A DNA stretch of 15,442 bases from Tannerella sp. (GTDB lineage Bacteria; Bacteroidota; Bacteroidia; Bacteroidales; Tannerellaceae): NCBI GenBank assembly GCA_031279875.1, contig JAITHS010000391.1, forward strand, positions 1-15,442, read 5' to 3'. Below the pieces are notes generated by a model. It saw only the letters and a list, made by a program, of their open reading frames with translations. It was not told the DNA's origin and ran no database searches. Below, piece after piece: positions 1 to 7,013 of this stretch. How positions within the stretch are numbered: position 1 is the first letter of the stretch; every line of letters begins with the position of its first letter. Both the position numbers and the translations under genes were made by a program.

Positions 1-1
1 T

Positions 2-139
2 AACCGCGGCAACCGCGAAACCCTCACCGGCACATCCGACCTGCTGCTAATACGCTTCAAAGCCCGCCGCAACCTGAAATTCAACCTCAAAGCAACAGAT
101 ATTATGTTGATAGATAAGAGGTTAGTGATTAGTGATTAG
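2..139 (+). CDS. 3' end of an unidentified gene (partial)
   Basis: A reading frame enters from the left edge and stays open for 45 codons to a TAG at 137-139; the other two plus-strand frames stop early. Codon choice up to about position 118 looks coding, and the peptide contains the stretch GTSDLLLIRFKARRNLKF followed by LKATDIMLIDKR. This alternation of hydrophobic and basic residues resembles the last beta-strands of a C-terminal domain of a secreted Bacteroidota protein, but I do not recognise the family. The last few residues are encoded inside a 7-bp tandem repeat starting at 121, so the native C-terminus may have been changed by repeat growth. It converges on uxaC. Confidence 0.5.
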   Translation, partial: NRGNRETLTGTSDLLLIRFKARRNLKFNLKATDIMLIDKRLVISD

Positions 140-174
140 TGGTTAGTGGTTAGTTGAGAGTTGAGAGTTGAGAG
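121..174. repeat. 7-bp tandem repeat tract
   Basis: An uninterrupted 7-bp periodicity. Units GTTAGTG, ATTAGTG, ATTAGTG, GTTAGTG and a partial GTTAG run from 121 to 153, then three TTGAGAG units from 154 to 174. The tract overlaps the stop codon of the partial gene at the left edge and fills part of the convergent gap before uxaC. No hairpin terminator is evident in it. Confidence 0.85.
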
Positions 175-186
175 GACGGTACCCCT

Positions 187-224
187 AACCGCTGCAAGGG
201 TTTTCAACCGCTGCAAGGGTTTGG
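187..224. repeat. Dispersed 19-bp unit, two tandem copies
   Basis: Two head-to-tail copies, 187-205 and 206-224, share AACCGCTGCAAGGGTTT and differ only in the last two bases. The unit is quasi-palindromic, with AACC and GGTT ends around a CTGCAAG core. The same unit recurs at 12952-12989 and, in opposite orientation, as an in-frame array at 14055-14180. It lies between the 7-bp repeat tract and the 3' end of uxaC. Confidence 0.85.
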
Positions 225-238
225 ACGGCTACGCACTT

Positions 239-1642
239 TCAGAACTTAAAGAAGTTCTTGGCGTTGTTGTAGCAGATATTTTCTACCATTTGACCGATAA
301 AATCCAATTCGGAAGCGGGGAGTTGACCGCTTTCGACGTCTTTGCCGATGAGGTTGCAGAGAGTGCGGCGGAAGTACTCGTGGCGGGGGTAAGACAGAAA
401 ACTACGCGAATCGGTCAGCATACCTACAAAACGGCTCAACAAACCGAGCGTTGAAAGGGCGTTCATTTGTTTCTCCATACCGTCTTTTTGGTCAAGAAAC
501 CACCAGCCGGAGCCGAACTGCATCTTACCTGCCGTTTCACCGTCCTGAAAGTTGCCTATCATGGTAGCTATTACCTCGTTAGCGCCGGGGTTGATGTTGT
601 AGAGAATAGTTTTGGCAAGTTTGCCGACGCTGTTGAGGCGGTCAAAAAACTTCGCCATAGCTTTTGCCGTGCAAAACTCGCCGATAGAATCGAAGCCCGT
701 ATCTGCTCCCATACGCTTAAACATCAGCGAATTATTGTCGCGGATAACGCCATAGTGGAACTGCTGCGTCCATCCTGCTTCCGCGTCCATCTCACCGAAC
801 ACAATCAGCATGGCTGATTTGAATTTAATAATCTCATCTCGCGTAAGCGTTTGACCGCCATATACTTTGTTGAAGATAGCGGCAATTTCGGCGTCGGTAT
901 AGTCTTCGGCGTAGAACTCTTCGAGACCGTGGTCCGACAGTTTGCAGCCCTGTGCGGCAAAAAACTTATGACGAACCCGCAGAGCATCGAGCATATCGCC
1001 GAAAGATGAGATGTTAACTCCGCTTGCTGCCGACAGTTTCTCGATATAAGTGCGGTAGTTCGCAGGATTTTCTACCGCCATAGCCTTGTCGGGACGCCAT
1101 GTCGGTAGCATCTTGATTTCGAAGCCGCTTTCGTGCGTAGCGATGTGATATTCAAGCGAATCAATCGGGTCGTCGGTGGTACATACCGTTTCTACCCGAT
1201 AGCGCCTCATCAGCCCGCGCGCAGAGAACGCATCGGTAGCGAGCAAAGCGTTACAGGCGTCATAAATCTCTTTTGCGGAAGCAGGGTTCAACACTTTCGT
1301 AATTCCGAAAGCCGTTTTTAGTTCGAGATGCGTCCAGTGATAAAGCGGATTACGCATTGTAAACGGCACTGTTTCAGCCCATTTAAGGAACTTTTCCCAG
1401 TCGGTAGCGTCGCCGGTGATAAAATGTTCGGCAACGCCGTTAGTACGCATTGCCCTCCACTTGTAGTGGTCGCCGCCGAGCCATATTTCGGCCATAGACC
1501 GAAATCGGTAATCGTCGGCAACCATTTTGGGATTCAGATGACAGTGATAGTCAATGACAGGCATCTTTGCCGCATGTTCGTGATACAGTTCCTGTGCCGT
1601 TGCGGTTTCCAGCAGGAAATTTTCATCCATAAACTGTTTCAT
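239..1642 (-). CDS. uxaC: Glucuronate isomerase (uronate isomerase)
   Basis: Uronate isomerase of the amidohydrolase superfamily. It interconverts D-glucuronate with D-fructuronate, and galacturonate with tagaturonate, in the cytoplasm as the first step of hexuronate catabolism. The N-terminal MDENFLLET and the metal-binding DYHCHL motif (His33, His35) are typical of the family, as are the later WWFLDQ and SYPRHEYFRR segments. I start it at the ATG at 1642, giving 467 residues, close to the usual ~470. The frame is open to a TTG at 1666, but that lies inside the upstream rubredoxin gene and would add eight atypical residues. Only 4 bp separate it from the rubredoxin stop, so the two are probably cotranscribed. 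No other hexuronate genes (uxaB, uxuA, kdgK) are in the window. Its link to the sulfosugar operon is positional only. Confidence 0.95.
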   Translation of the reverse strand: MKQFMDENFLLETATAQELYHEHAAKMPVIDYHCHLNPKMVADDYRFRSMAEIWLGGDHYKWRAMRTNGVAEHFITGDATDWEKFLKWAETVPFTMRNPLYHWTHLELKTAFGITKVLNPASAKEIYDACNALLATDAFSARGLMRRYRVETVCTTDDPIDSLEYHIATHESGFEIKMLPTWRPDKAMAVENPANYRTYIEKLSAASGVNISSFGDMLDALRVRHKFFAAQGCKLSDHGLEEFYAEDYTDAEIAAIFNKVYGGQTLTRDEIIKFKSAMLIVFGEMDAEAGWTQQFHYGVIRDNNSLMFKRMGADTGFDSIGEFCTAKAMAKFFDRLNSVGKLAKTILYNINPGANEVIATMIGNFQDGETAGKMQFGSGWWFLDQKDGMEKQMNALSTLGLLSRFVGMLTDSRSFLSYPRHEYFRRTLCNLIGKDVESGQLPASELDFIGQMVENICYNNAKNFFKF

Positions 1643-1646
1643 AGCG

Positions 1647-1811
1647 TCAATCGTCAATAGGTTCAAACTGGTCTTTGCCTACGCCACAGAGGGGGCAAGT
1701 CCAGTCATCGGGAATGTCTTCAAACGCTGTTTCGGGGGCGATGCCGCTATCGGGGTCGCCTTGTGCGGGGTCGTATTCATACCCGCAGGGGATACATAGA
1801 TATTTCTTCAT
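1647..1811 (-). CDS. Rubredoxin
   Basis: A 54-residue protein, easily missed because of its size. It carries two iron-binding knuckles, CIPCG and CPLCG. Cysteines at 6, 9, 39 and 42 match classical clostridial rubredoxin numbering exactly and would form the Fe(Cys)4 site. Residues Y11-x-Y13 and the DIPDDW segment before the second knuckle are also characteristic. It is a small cytoplasmic one-electron carrier, commonly used by anaerobes with rubrerythrin, superoxide reductase or oxidoreductases to detoxify oxygen species. The ATG at 1811 follows a strong promoter by about 18 bp, and the TGA ends 4 bp before uxaC. The pairing with uxaC is probably incidental co-expression; the electron-transfer partner is not in the window. 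Confidence 0.95.
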   Translation of the reverse strand: MKKYLCIPCGYEYDPAQGDPDSGIAPETAFEDIPDDWTCPLCGVGKDQFEPIDD

Positions 1812-1828
1812 TGTTATAAAATTTTCGG

Positions 1829-1859
1829 CAAAAATACGGTTTATTTTCGAAATAACAAA
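1829..1859 (-). promoter_or_regulatory. Promoter of rubredoxin-uxaC, Bacteroidota type
   Basis: On the minus strand, TTTG (1859-1856), a 19-bp spacer and TATTTTTG (1836-1829) match the Bacteroidota primary sigma consensus (TTTG -33 box, TAnnTTTG -7 box) without mismatch. Transcription would start about 10 bp before the rubredoxin ATG at 1811. The -33 region overlaps that of the divergent lacI-type promoter. Confidence 0.7.
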
Positions 1860-1875
1860 AAAATGATTATTTTTG
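1845..1875 (+). promoter_or_regulatory. Promoter of the LacI-family regulator gene
   Basis: A perfect -7 box, TATTTTTG (1868-1875), has a one-mismatch -33 box, TTTC (1845-1848), 19 bp upstream. The predicted transcript would begin near 1881, giving a leader of about 50 nt before the ATG at 1930 that includes the inverted repeat at 1882-1909. The 8-bp palindrome TTTCGAAA (1845-1852) sits between this promoter and the divergent one. Confidence 0.55.
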
Positions 1876-1881
1876 CGCGTT

Positions 1882-1909
1882 GTAGAGATGTGGCGCTCCC
1901 CGTCTCTAC
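1882..1909. repeat. Inverted repeat (hairpin) in the regulator leader
   Basis: GTAGAGATG (1882-1890) pairs with CGTCTCTAC (1901-1909): a 9-bp stem with one G-T pair and a 10-base loop. GTAGAGA...TCTCTAC palindromes of this kind are common dispersed repeats in Bacteroidota intergenic DNA. Here it lies almost at the predicted transcription start of the regulator and would form a hairpin at the mRNA 5' end. Confidence 0.7.
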
Positions 1910-1929
1910 GGATAAATTACACAATATTT

Positions 1930-2967
1930 ATGAGAAAAAATAAGCAAAAGCCAATATCGGCGCCGATAGAGAAAAAAATTTCCATGCAAAGTATAGCCGA
2001 CGAGTTAGGAATTGCCCGTTCGACAGTGTCGTTTGTGTTGAACGGCAAAGAACGTCAGGGCAGGATTAGCGACGAATTGGCGCAGAAAGTGCGCCAAACG
2101 GCCGAGCGCATGAACTACCGCATCAACGAGCTTGCCCGCAGTTTGCGTACCGGCAGGTCTAACACTATTGCATTAGTAATAGCCGACATCTCCGACGTAT
2201 TTTTCGGTACTCTGGCGTATCATCTTCAAGAGTACGCCGAGACAAAGGGTTTTGCCGTCATTATTCTCAACACAGGCGAGAAGAAAGAACGGTTGAAAAT
2301 GATTTTCGAGATGTTAAGCAACAGGCATATTGACGGCGTCATCATGGTGCCGGTAGCCAATATCGACGAACACGAAATAGAGCGGCTTAATCCCGATATT
2401 CCGTTGGTATTCGTTGACCGCTATTTTAAAACGCTGAAAACCAGCCGTGTAATAATCAACAACTATGACATCACCAAGATTGCTACGCAGTTGTTGCTTG
2501 GAAAAGGTTGCAGGAAATTAGGCTTCATTTCATATCGGGAATCGTTGATGCACTTGCAGGACAGGAAACGCGGGTTTATCGACGCTTTGACGCCTAATAA
2601 TCTGTATGATGAAAATCTGATTTGCGAAGTAGAATATTCGAGTTTCAAATACGAAAAGATTTTGGAGTTTCTCAAAGACAGATTTAATAATCGTCAACTT
2701 GACGGCATCGTACTTGCTACCGGAGGTATTACTGCTCTTGCCGGCAGGGCGATGATTAACATGGGTATAAAATTGCAGAGCGACATTCAGATTGTAGGTT
2801 TCGGGCGCATTGAAATCACTGCCGGGGTGTCGATACCGTATGTCAAACAGCCGATGAACGAAATATGCAAACAGTCGTTTGACATTCTTCTTAATCTGAT
2901 AGAAACAAAAGAAAACAGGGTTGTCGATTGCGTTCTGTCGGCGTCAATTGTTTCGGATATGTACTAA
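1930..2967 (+). CDS. LacI-family transcriptional regulator
   Basis: A one-component DNA-binding regulator of 345 residues, typical for LacI/GalR. Residues 19-75 form the helix-turn-helix and hinge region, with IADELGIARSTVSFVLNGKE followed by a basic hinge containing ARSLRTGRSNTIALV. The rest is a periplasmic-binding-protein-like effector domain, with DGVIMVP, VFVDRYF and VGFG segments. The ATG at 1930 is chosen; upstream extension needs a TTG at 1873 inside the predicted promoter, and an ATG at 1984 would remove a basic N-terminal tail. It is transcribed divergently from rubredoxin-uxaC and lies upstream of the sulfosugar operon, whose promoter carries a LacI-like palindrome at 3049-3070. 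I infer that it represses that operon until a sulfosugar-type ligand binds. The effector cannot be read from the sequence. Confidence 0.93.
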   Translation: MRKNKQKPISAPIEKKISMQSIADELGIARSTVSFVLNGKERQGRISDELAQKVRQTAERMNYRINELARSLRTGRSNTIALVIADISDVFFGTLAYHLQEYAETKGFAVIILNTGEKKERLKMIFEMLSNRHIDGVIMVPVANIDEHEIERLNPDIPLVFVDRYFKTLKTSRVIINNYDITKIATQLLLGKGCRKLGFISYRESLMHLQDRKRGFIDALTPNNLYDENLICEVEYSSFKYEKILEFLKDRFNNRQLDGIVLATGGITALAGRAMINMGIKLQSDIQIVGFGRIEITAGVSIPYVKQPMNEICKQSFDILLNLIETKENRVVDCVLSASIVSDMY

Positions 2968-3013
2968 TCAATAGTTAAATAATGTTAAAATCATAAATAT
3001 TTTTCATTTAAAA

Positions 3014-3044
3014 TTTTTTTATTGAAAAAACTGTCGTACATTTG
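3014..3044 (+). promoter_or_regulatory. Promoter of the sulfosugar operon
   Basis: A perfect -7 box TACATTTG (3037-3044) lies 19 bp downstream of a T-run (TTTT at 3014-3017) that can serve as a weak -33 box. The predicted start, near 3049-3052, falls in the palindrome at 3049-3070. This leaves about 45-50 nt of leader before the ATG at 3099. Confidence 0.6.
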
Positions 3045-3048
3045 CGCC

Positions 3049-3070
3049 TATGAAAAATCGATTTTTCATA
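3049..3070. promoter_or_regulatory. Putative LacI-family operator (22-bp perfect palindrome)
   Basis: The half-site TATGAAAAATC (3049-3059) is followed immediately by its exact reverse complement GATTTTTCATA (3060-3070). Perfect dyads with a central CG step are the hallmark of LacI/GalR operators. It begins 5 bp after the -7 box, where bound repressor would block initiation. No second copy is seen in the window, including between the divergent promoters upstream, so autoregulation through the same site is not supported. Confidence 0.7.
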
Positions 3071-3098
3071 CGAATAATACACTAAACAAATGATAATC

Positions 3099-4301
3099 AT
3101 GGAAGAAAAGAATTTAAGCAGACGTAATTTTATTACGATGAGCGGGCTTGCAGGAAGCAGTCTGCTGTTAGGAAGTTCGGTATTAAAGGCAGAAACGTTA
3201 TTAGGCAGTCCTTTTGCCAAATCGGTTTTGGTTTCGTCTTACAAAGTTGCCGTAATAGGATGCGGCAATCGCAGCAAAGCCCTGATAAACGCCCTCAACA
3301 GCGTGCCGGAGTTAGAGATGGCTGTGTTGTGTGACATTGTACCGCACAAGATGGAGCAACGAGCGCAGTTGATAAAGACAGGCGTTAAGCCTCAGTTTAT
3401 CTCCGACATGCGTAAAGTATTTGAAATGAGCGACATATCAGCTGTCGTTATAGTTACACCCAACGACACCCATCGTGAGATCGCGATAGCGGCTATGGAA
3501 GCAGGCAAGCACGTGTTTTGCGAGAAGCCATTAGCGCTTACCGTTGTCGAGTGCAACGAAATCATCGGAGCATCGGAACGCACGCGGCGTTATTTGCAGA
3601 TAGGACATCAGCGTCGTCATTCCGGTGAGTATCAGACGCTTATCGAGAGCGTCCGCAACAAGCCAGTAGGGAAAGTATTGCAGTCAAGTCTGTACGATTT
3701 TCGTGGTGACTGGCGCGTTCCCGACGCCGACGAATACCCCAAAGGCACTCCATACTGGCGTTTAAGTCAAAAGCAAAGCGGCGGCGTAGTATATGAAATG
3801 GGCGCTCATATAATAGATGTAAACAACTGGGTATTCGACAGCGAGCCAACACAAGTAGTAAGTTTGCAGGGCGTCAACAATTTTTCGCTTCGCAAGCGCG
3901 ATTCGAGCGACCATTCAGGCGTTTTGGCGTATTATGCCAACGGATCGTTGATGAATTACGGCGGCAATGTTTACAACTACGGTTCTACGGCTTTGGATAC
4001 GTTCTTTGCCGTAAATGCCACGTTACAGATGGGCGGCGGTTTTTTAGAAATCAAATACGGCTCGGCACCCGGATTTCCAAAGCCCAAAGACATTCCGCAG
4101 GCGGAGAAAATCTCTCTCAAAGCCAACAATCGTGAAGGCGACGGCGTAGTAGAGCAGTTTAAGCACTTCTTGAAAGTTCTTGACGGCAAGGCACAGCCGT
4201 GGCCTGACGGTTACACAGCGCGTAAAGTAGTGCAGATAATGGAAGGCTCGGTACGTTCGGCGTTAGAGAAAAGAGTAATAGACATCAAAGAATTAGGTTA
4301 A
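3099..4301 (+). CDS. Exported Gfo/Idh/MocA oxidoreductase; candidate NAD-dependent sulfoquinovosidase
   Basis: A 400-residue protein. Residues 7-31 look like a Tat signal (SRRNF, then a hydrophobic stretch ending near KAE), implying export of a folded, cofactor-loaded enzyme. A Rossmann domain follows, with VIGCGNRS at 52-59 (the third glycine of GxGxxG is Ser), then the catalytic CEKP lysine (Lys143) and GAHIID (His237, Asp240) of the Gfo/Idh/MocA family. The family includes sugar dehydrogenases and NAD-recycling glycosidases (GH109, and GH188 sulfoquinovosidases). As first gene of a sulfosugar operon that lacks a GH31 sulfoquinovosidase, it is a reasonable candidate to release SQ from glycosides; that is inference from context. 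Start: the ATG at 3099 fits the signal peptide better than the one at 3090. The gene ends 5 bp before the symporter gene. Confidence 0.85.
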   Translation: MEEKNLSRRNFITMSGLAGSSLLLGSSVLKAETLLGSPFAKSVLVSSYKVAVIGCGNRSKALINALNSVPELEMAVLCDIVPHKMEQRAQLIKTGVKPQFISDMRKVFEMSDISAVVIVTPNDTHREIAIAAMEAGKHVFCEKPLALTVVECNEIIGASERTRRYLQIGHQRRHSGEYQTLIESVRNKPVGKVLQSSLYDFRGDWRVPDADEYPKGTPYWRLSQKQSGGVVYEMGAHIIDVNNWVFDSEPTQVVSLQGVNNFSLRKRDSSDHSGVLAYYANGSLMNYGGNVYNYGSTALDTFFAVNATLQMGGGFLEIKYGSAPGFPKPKDIPQAEKISLKANNREGDGVVEQFKHFLKVLDGKAQPWPDGYTARKVVQIMEGSVRSALEKRVIDIKELG

Positions 4302-4306
4302 AAGCG

Positions 4307-5671
4307 ATGCAAAAAGAGCGAAAAAACGGCGAAAAAATATCGCTGAAAGAGAAAATATCATACGGGCTTGGAGATACGGGCAACAACTTCCTTTTCGACA
4401 TGGGACAAATATACCTTTTAAAGTTCTATACCGATTCGTTAGGTTTGCCTGCCGCCACTGCCGGTCTGGTATTTCTCGTTACAAAGATATGGGACGGTTT
4501 TGCCGACCTTGCCGTAGGCGCATGGATCGACAATCGCCGCAACATCGGTATGCGAGGCAAATTCAGACCGTTCATGCTCTATTCCGCCATTCCGCTTGCT
4601 TTGATGACGATAGTAAGTTTTACTACTCCCGATTTCAGGCTTACAGGCAAAATCGTGTGGGCATTTGCTACTTACATGGCATTCGGCACTATTTACAGCA
4701 TCTTCAACATACCATACGGCTCAATGATACCGGCTATGACGCGCGACGCCGTTGAGCGTTCCGACCTTGCATCGTTTCGCTGGGCAGGCGCCAACACCGG
4801 ATTGTTAATAACCACCGTCGGTTTTATGCCGATCGTTATGGCATTCGACAGTATGCAGACGGGATATGTTGTAGCCGCCGCAGTTTTTGCAGTAGCAGGT
4901 TTGGCGCTTCAATACACCTGTTATGCTAATGTTAAGGAGAGGTATGTGCAGTCGTTTGCAGAGTTAAAAAAACCGGCAAAAGTTATGAAAACCGGTTTTG
5001 CCGCAATTTTCCGCAACGCTCCGCTCTTAACGCTGTGTCTTGTCAACCTGTTTACCTTTTCGGCGTTCAACGTCAAGTTGGCGGTACAGATTTATTATTG
5101 CCAATATTCGCTTCACGACATATCAATAGTACCGTACATGGGCTTTTTCGGTATCGGATGCGTGTTTGTCGGCGTGGCATTCGTACCGCTGTTTGTAAGG
5201 CGTTTCGGAAAAAAGATGACATACATCATGGGCGCCGTGATATGGGCGGCAGCAGACCTTGCGGCGTGGTTTATTGCCAATGATGCGATTAGTTTCATTA
5301 TCTTCGCATGTATAGCCTTTTTCGGAACATCGTTTATTAATACTCTCAATTGGGCATTAGTATCCGATGCGGTAGAGTATGGAGAGTGGAAGACGGGAAA
5401 CCGTTCGGAAGGATTGGTATATTCGTTTTTCACTTTTTTCCGCAAACTATCGCAAGCGTTGGCAGGATTTATTCCGGGCGTGGTGCTTGCGTTTGTAGGG
5501 TATGTTCCTAACGTAGAGCAGACGGAGACGGCACTTAAAGGCATTAAAGGATTAATGTTTATATACCCCGGCATTCTTGCTCTTGCTACGTGGATTGTGA
5601 TGGCTTTATGCTACAAATTGAACGATGCAAGATATGCGGAGATAGTAGAAGAATTAAAAAAGAAACAATGA
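4307..5671 (+). CDS. GPH-family sugar:cation symporter, probable sulfoquinovose importer
   Basis: A 454-residue inner-membrane transporter with about twelve hydrophobic segments, of the glycoside-pentoside-hexuronide (MelB-like) branch of the major facilitator superfamily. The family N-terminus (KISYGLGDTGNN, residues 16-27) is present. So is the cation-site segment WDGFADLAVGAWID (62-75), in which Asp63 and Asp67 align with MelB Asp55 and Asp59 and imply Na+ or H+ coupling. FNIPYGSMIPAMT is the usual middle-domain motif. E. coli imports SQ and its glycerol glycoside through GPH transporters (YihO, YihP), so SQ or a sulfoquinovoside is the expected substrate here. Hexuronides are an alternative, given nearby uxaC, but that gene is on the other strand. 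It sits 5 bp after the oxidoreductase gene and 1 bp before the isomerase gene. Confidence 0.88.
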   Translation: MQKERKNGEKISLKEKISYGLGDTGNNFLFDMGQIYLLKFYTDSLGLPAATAGLVFLVTKIWDGFADLAVGAWIDNRRNIGMRGKFRPFMLYSAIPLALMTIVSFTTPDFRLTGKIVWAFATYMAFGTIYSIFNIPYGSMIPAMTRDAVERSDLASFRWAGANTGLLITTVGFMPIVMAFDSMQTGYVVAAAVFAVAGLALQYTCYANVKERYVQSFAELKKPAKVMKTGFAAIFRNAPLLTLCLVNLFTFSAFNVKLAVQIYYCQYSLHDISIVPYMGFFGIGCVFVGVAFVPLFVRRFGKKMTYIMGAVIWAAADLAAWFIANDAISFIIFACIAFFGTSFINTLNWALVSDAVEYGEWKTGNRSEGLVYSFFTFFRKLSQALAGFIPGVVLAFVGYVPNVEQTETALKGIKGLMFIYPGILALATWIVMALCYKLNDARYAEIVEELKKKQ

Positions 5672-5672
5672 T

Positions 5673-7013
5673 ATGAGAACAATATTTTTACCATTGGCAC
5701 GGACTACATTTTCGATGCCTGATGCCGAAGACATTTTTACAAAGTCATGCCTAATGCTTGACGAATTACATCCTAACACATCACATCCCGACGTATTATT
5801 GACGTCGCCGGAGATGCTGTCAAACTATCTCGACGGTTTTGAGCGCGTCGATATGCTTATTTATCAATGTACTACATTTGTAGGCGGCGACTTCGTGCCG
5901 GAATTGACGCGCCGTTTTAACTGTCCGGTAATAATATGGTCGGTAAGAGAGCCGTCGATTGACGGCGGTCGACTAAAACTAAACTCTTTGACGGGAGCTT
6001 TTTCTGCCGCCAACAACCTTTATTCGCAGAAACGCAAGTTCGGTTTCGTGTTTGGAAATCCCGACAGTGAAGATGTCAAAACCAAATTTCGTCATATATT
6101 CGCATCATTAGAGATGATTGAAAAATTGCGCAATATGGTTATCGGCGTTATCGGTTCGCAGCCGTCCGGCTTCGGGTTCGGCGGCATCGACGAAGCGTTG
6201 CTCAACGGCAAACTCGGCGTGCGTATCATCAGAACCGAAGTCTCGTCGATAATAGCCCAAGCCCGTTCGTATCAACCCGACACTTACGCCAAAACGCTTG
6301 ATGAGATAAAATCCCTGCAAGCCAACTCTTTACCGCCTGCTTATCAGTGCTGTATAACGGACGAGAATTTCGACAAACATGCACGGTTGATGACAGCATA
6401 TCAAGATTTTGCTGTTCGTAACGGCGTCAGTGTCATTGCTTCACGCTGCTGGCCTGATTTTTTTGTTGAATACGGAGCGCCTGTATGCGCTGCGCTTTCG
6501 TTTTTAAACGACATCGGCATTCCGGCATCATGCGAAACCGACATTGGCGGCGCCGTAAGCATGTATATCGGCTCGCAACTGACCGGCAAACCGGCGTATT
6601 TCGGCGATCCGGTAGCGATCGACGACAATTGCGGCGCCATAGTTTTCTGGCACTGCGGCGCCGGAGCTCCGTCGCTGGCAAAAGACGGTGCAAAACTTGG
6701 CGTTCATCCCAACCGCAAGATAGGTCCGGTGATGGAGTTCGGGTTAAAATCGGGCGTTGTAACGATTTTGCGTTTAAGCAAGACAAATATCGGCTTCAGA
6801 ATGTTGGTTTGTAAAGGCGTTGCTCTTGACGAGCCGCAGAAATTTTACGGCACTTCACTTGCCGTAAGACCGCTTACAGGCTCTCCGGCGGAAAAGATAC
6901 AACGATTAGTAGCCGACGGCGCCGAGCCGCATTTTGTGATTGCTTACGGAGAAATAACCGAAGAACTGAAATTTATGTGTCAACTTCTTGATATTGAATA
7001 TTATGAATATTAA
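5673..7013 (+). CDS. Fucose/arabinose-isomerase-fold isomerase, probable sulfoquinovose isomerase
   Basis: A 446-residue cytoplasmic protein of the L-fucose/L-arabinose isomerase fold. Sub-family marks are RCWPDF, CETDIGGAV (Glu288, Asp290) and the metal-ligand segment WHCGAGAPSL (Trp326, His327), placed as in fucose-isomerase-like enzymes. No fucose or arabinose kinase or aldolase gene is nearby. Sulfoquinovose isomerases of the sulfo-transaldolase and sulfo-transketolase pathways (SqvD/SftI type) belong to this fold. Followed by DUF4867 and a split transketolase, it most likely converts SQ to 6-deoxy-6-sulfofructose. The start ATG is 1 bp after the symporter stop. Its last 11 bp overlap the next gene, consistent with translational coupling. 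Confidence 0.8.
   Translation: MRTIFLPLARTTFSMPDAEDIFTKSCLMLDELHPNTSHPDVLLTSPEMLSNYLDGFERVDMLIYQCTTFVGGDFVPELTRRFNCPVIIWSVREPSIDGGRLKLNSLTGAFSAANNLYSQKRKFGFVFGNPDSEDVKTKFRHIFASLEMIEKLRNMVIGVIGSQPSGFGFGGIDEALLNGKLGVRIIRTEVSSIIAQARSYQPDTYAKTLDEIKSLQANSLPPAYQCCITDENFDKHARLMTAYQDFAVRNGVSVIASRCWPDFFVEYGAPVCAALSFLNDIGIPASCETDIGGAVSMYIGSQLTGKPAYFGDPVAIDDNCGAIVFWHCGAGAPSLAKDGAKLGVHPNRKIGPVMEFGLKSGVVTILRLSKTNIGFRMLVCKGVALDEPQKFYGTSLAVRPLTGSPAEKIQRLVADGAEPHFVIAYGEITEELKFMCQLLDIEYYEY

Noticed and set aside
1643..1666. TTG start extending uxaC by eight residues
   Set aside because: It lies within the rubredoxin gene, and the ATG at 1642 gives the conserved MKxFMDENFLL N-terminus.
2968..3013. Terminator after the LacI-family gene
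   Set aside because: The stretch is AT-rich with T-runs, but I could not find a convincing GC-containing stem.
5113..5574. Long antisense open frame under the symporter gene
   Set aside because: It mirrors the coding frame of a clear membrane transporter, has no family features and no promoter; several similar antisense frames elsewhere were dropped for the same reason.
5673..7013. L-fucose or L-arabinose isomerase for ordinary sugar catabolism
   Set aside because: The fold fits, but no fuculose or ribulose kinase or aldolase is nearby, and the following DUF4867 and split transketolase genes fit an SQ isomerase better.
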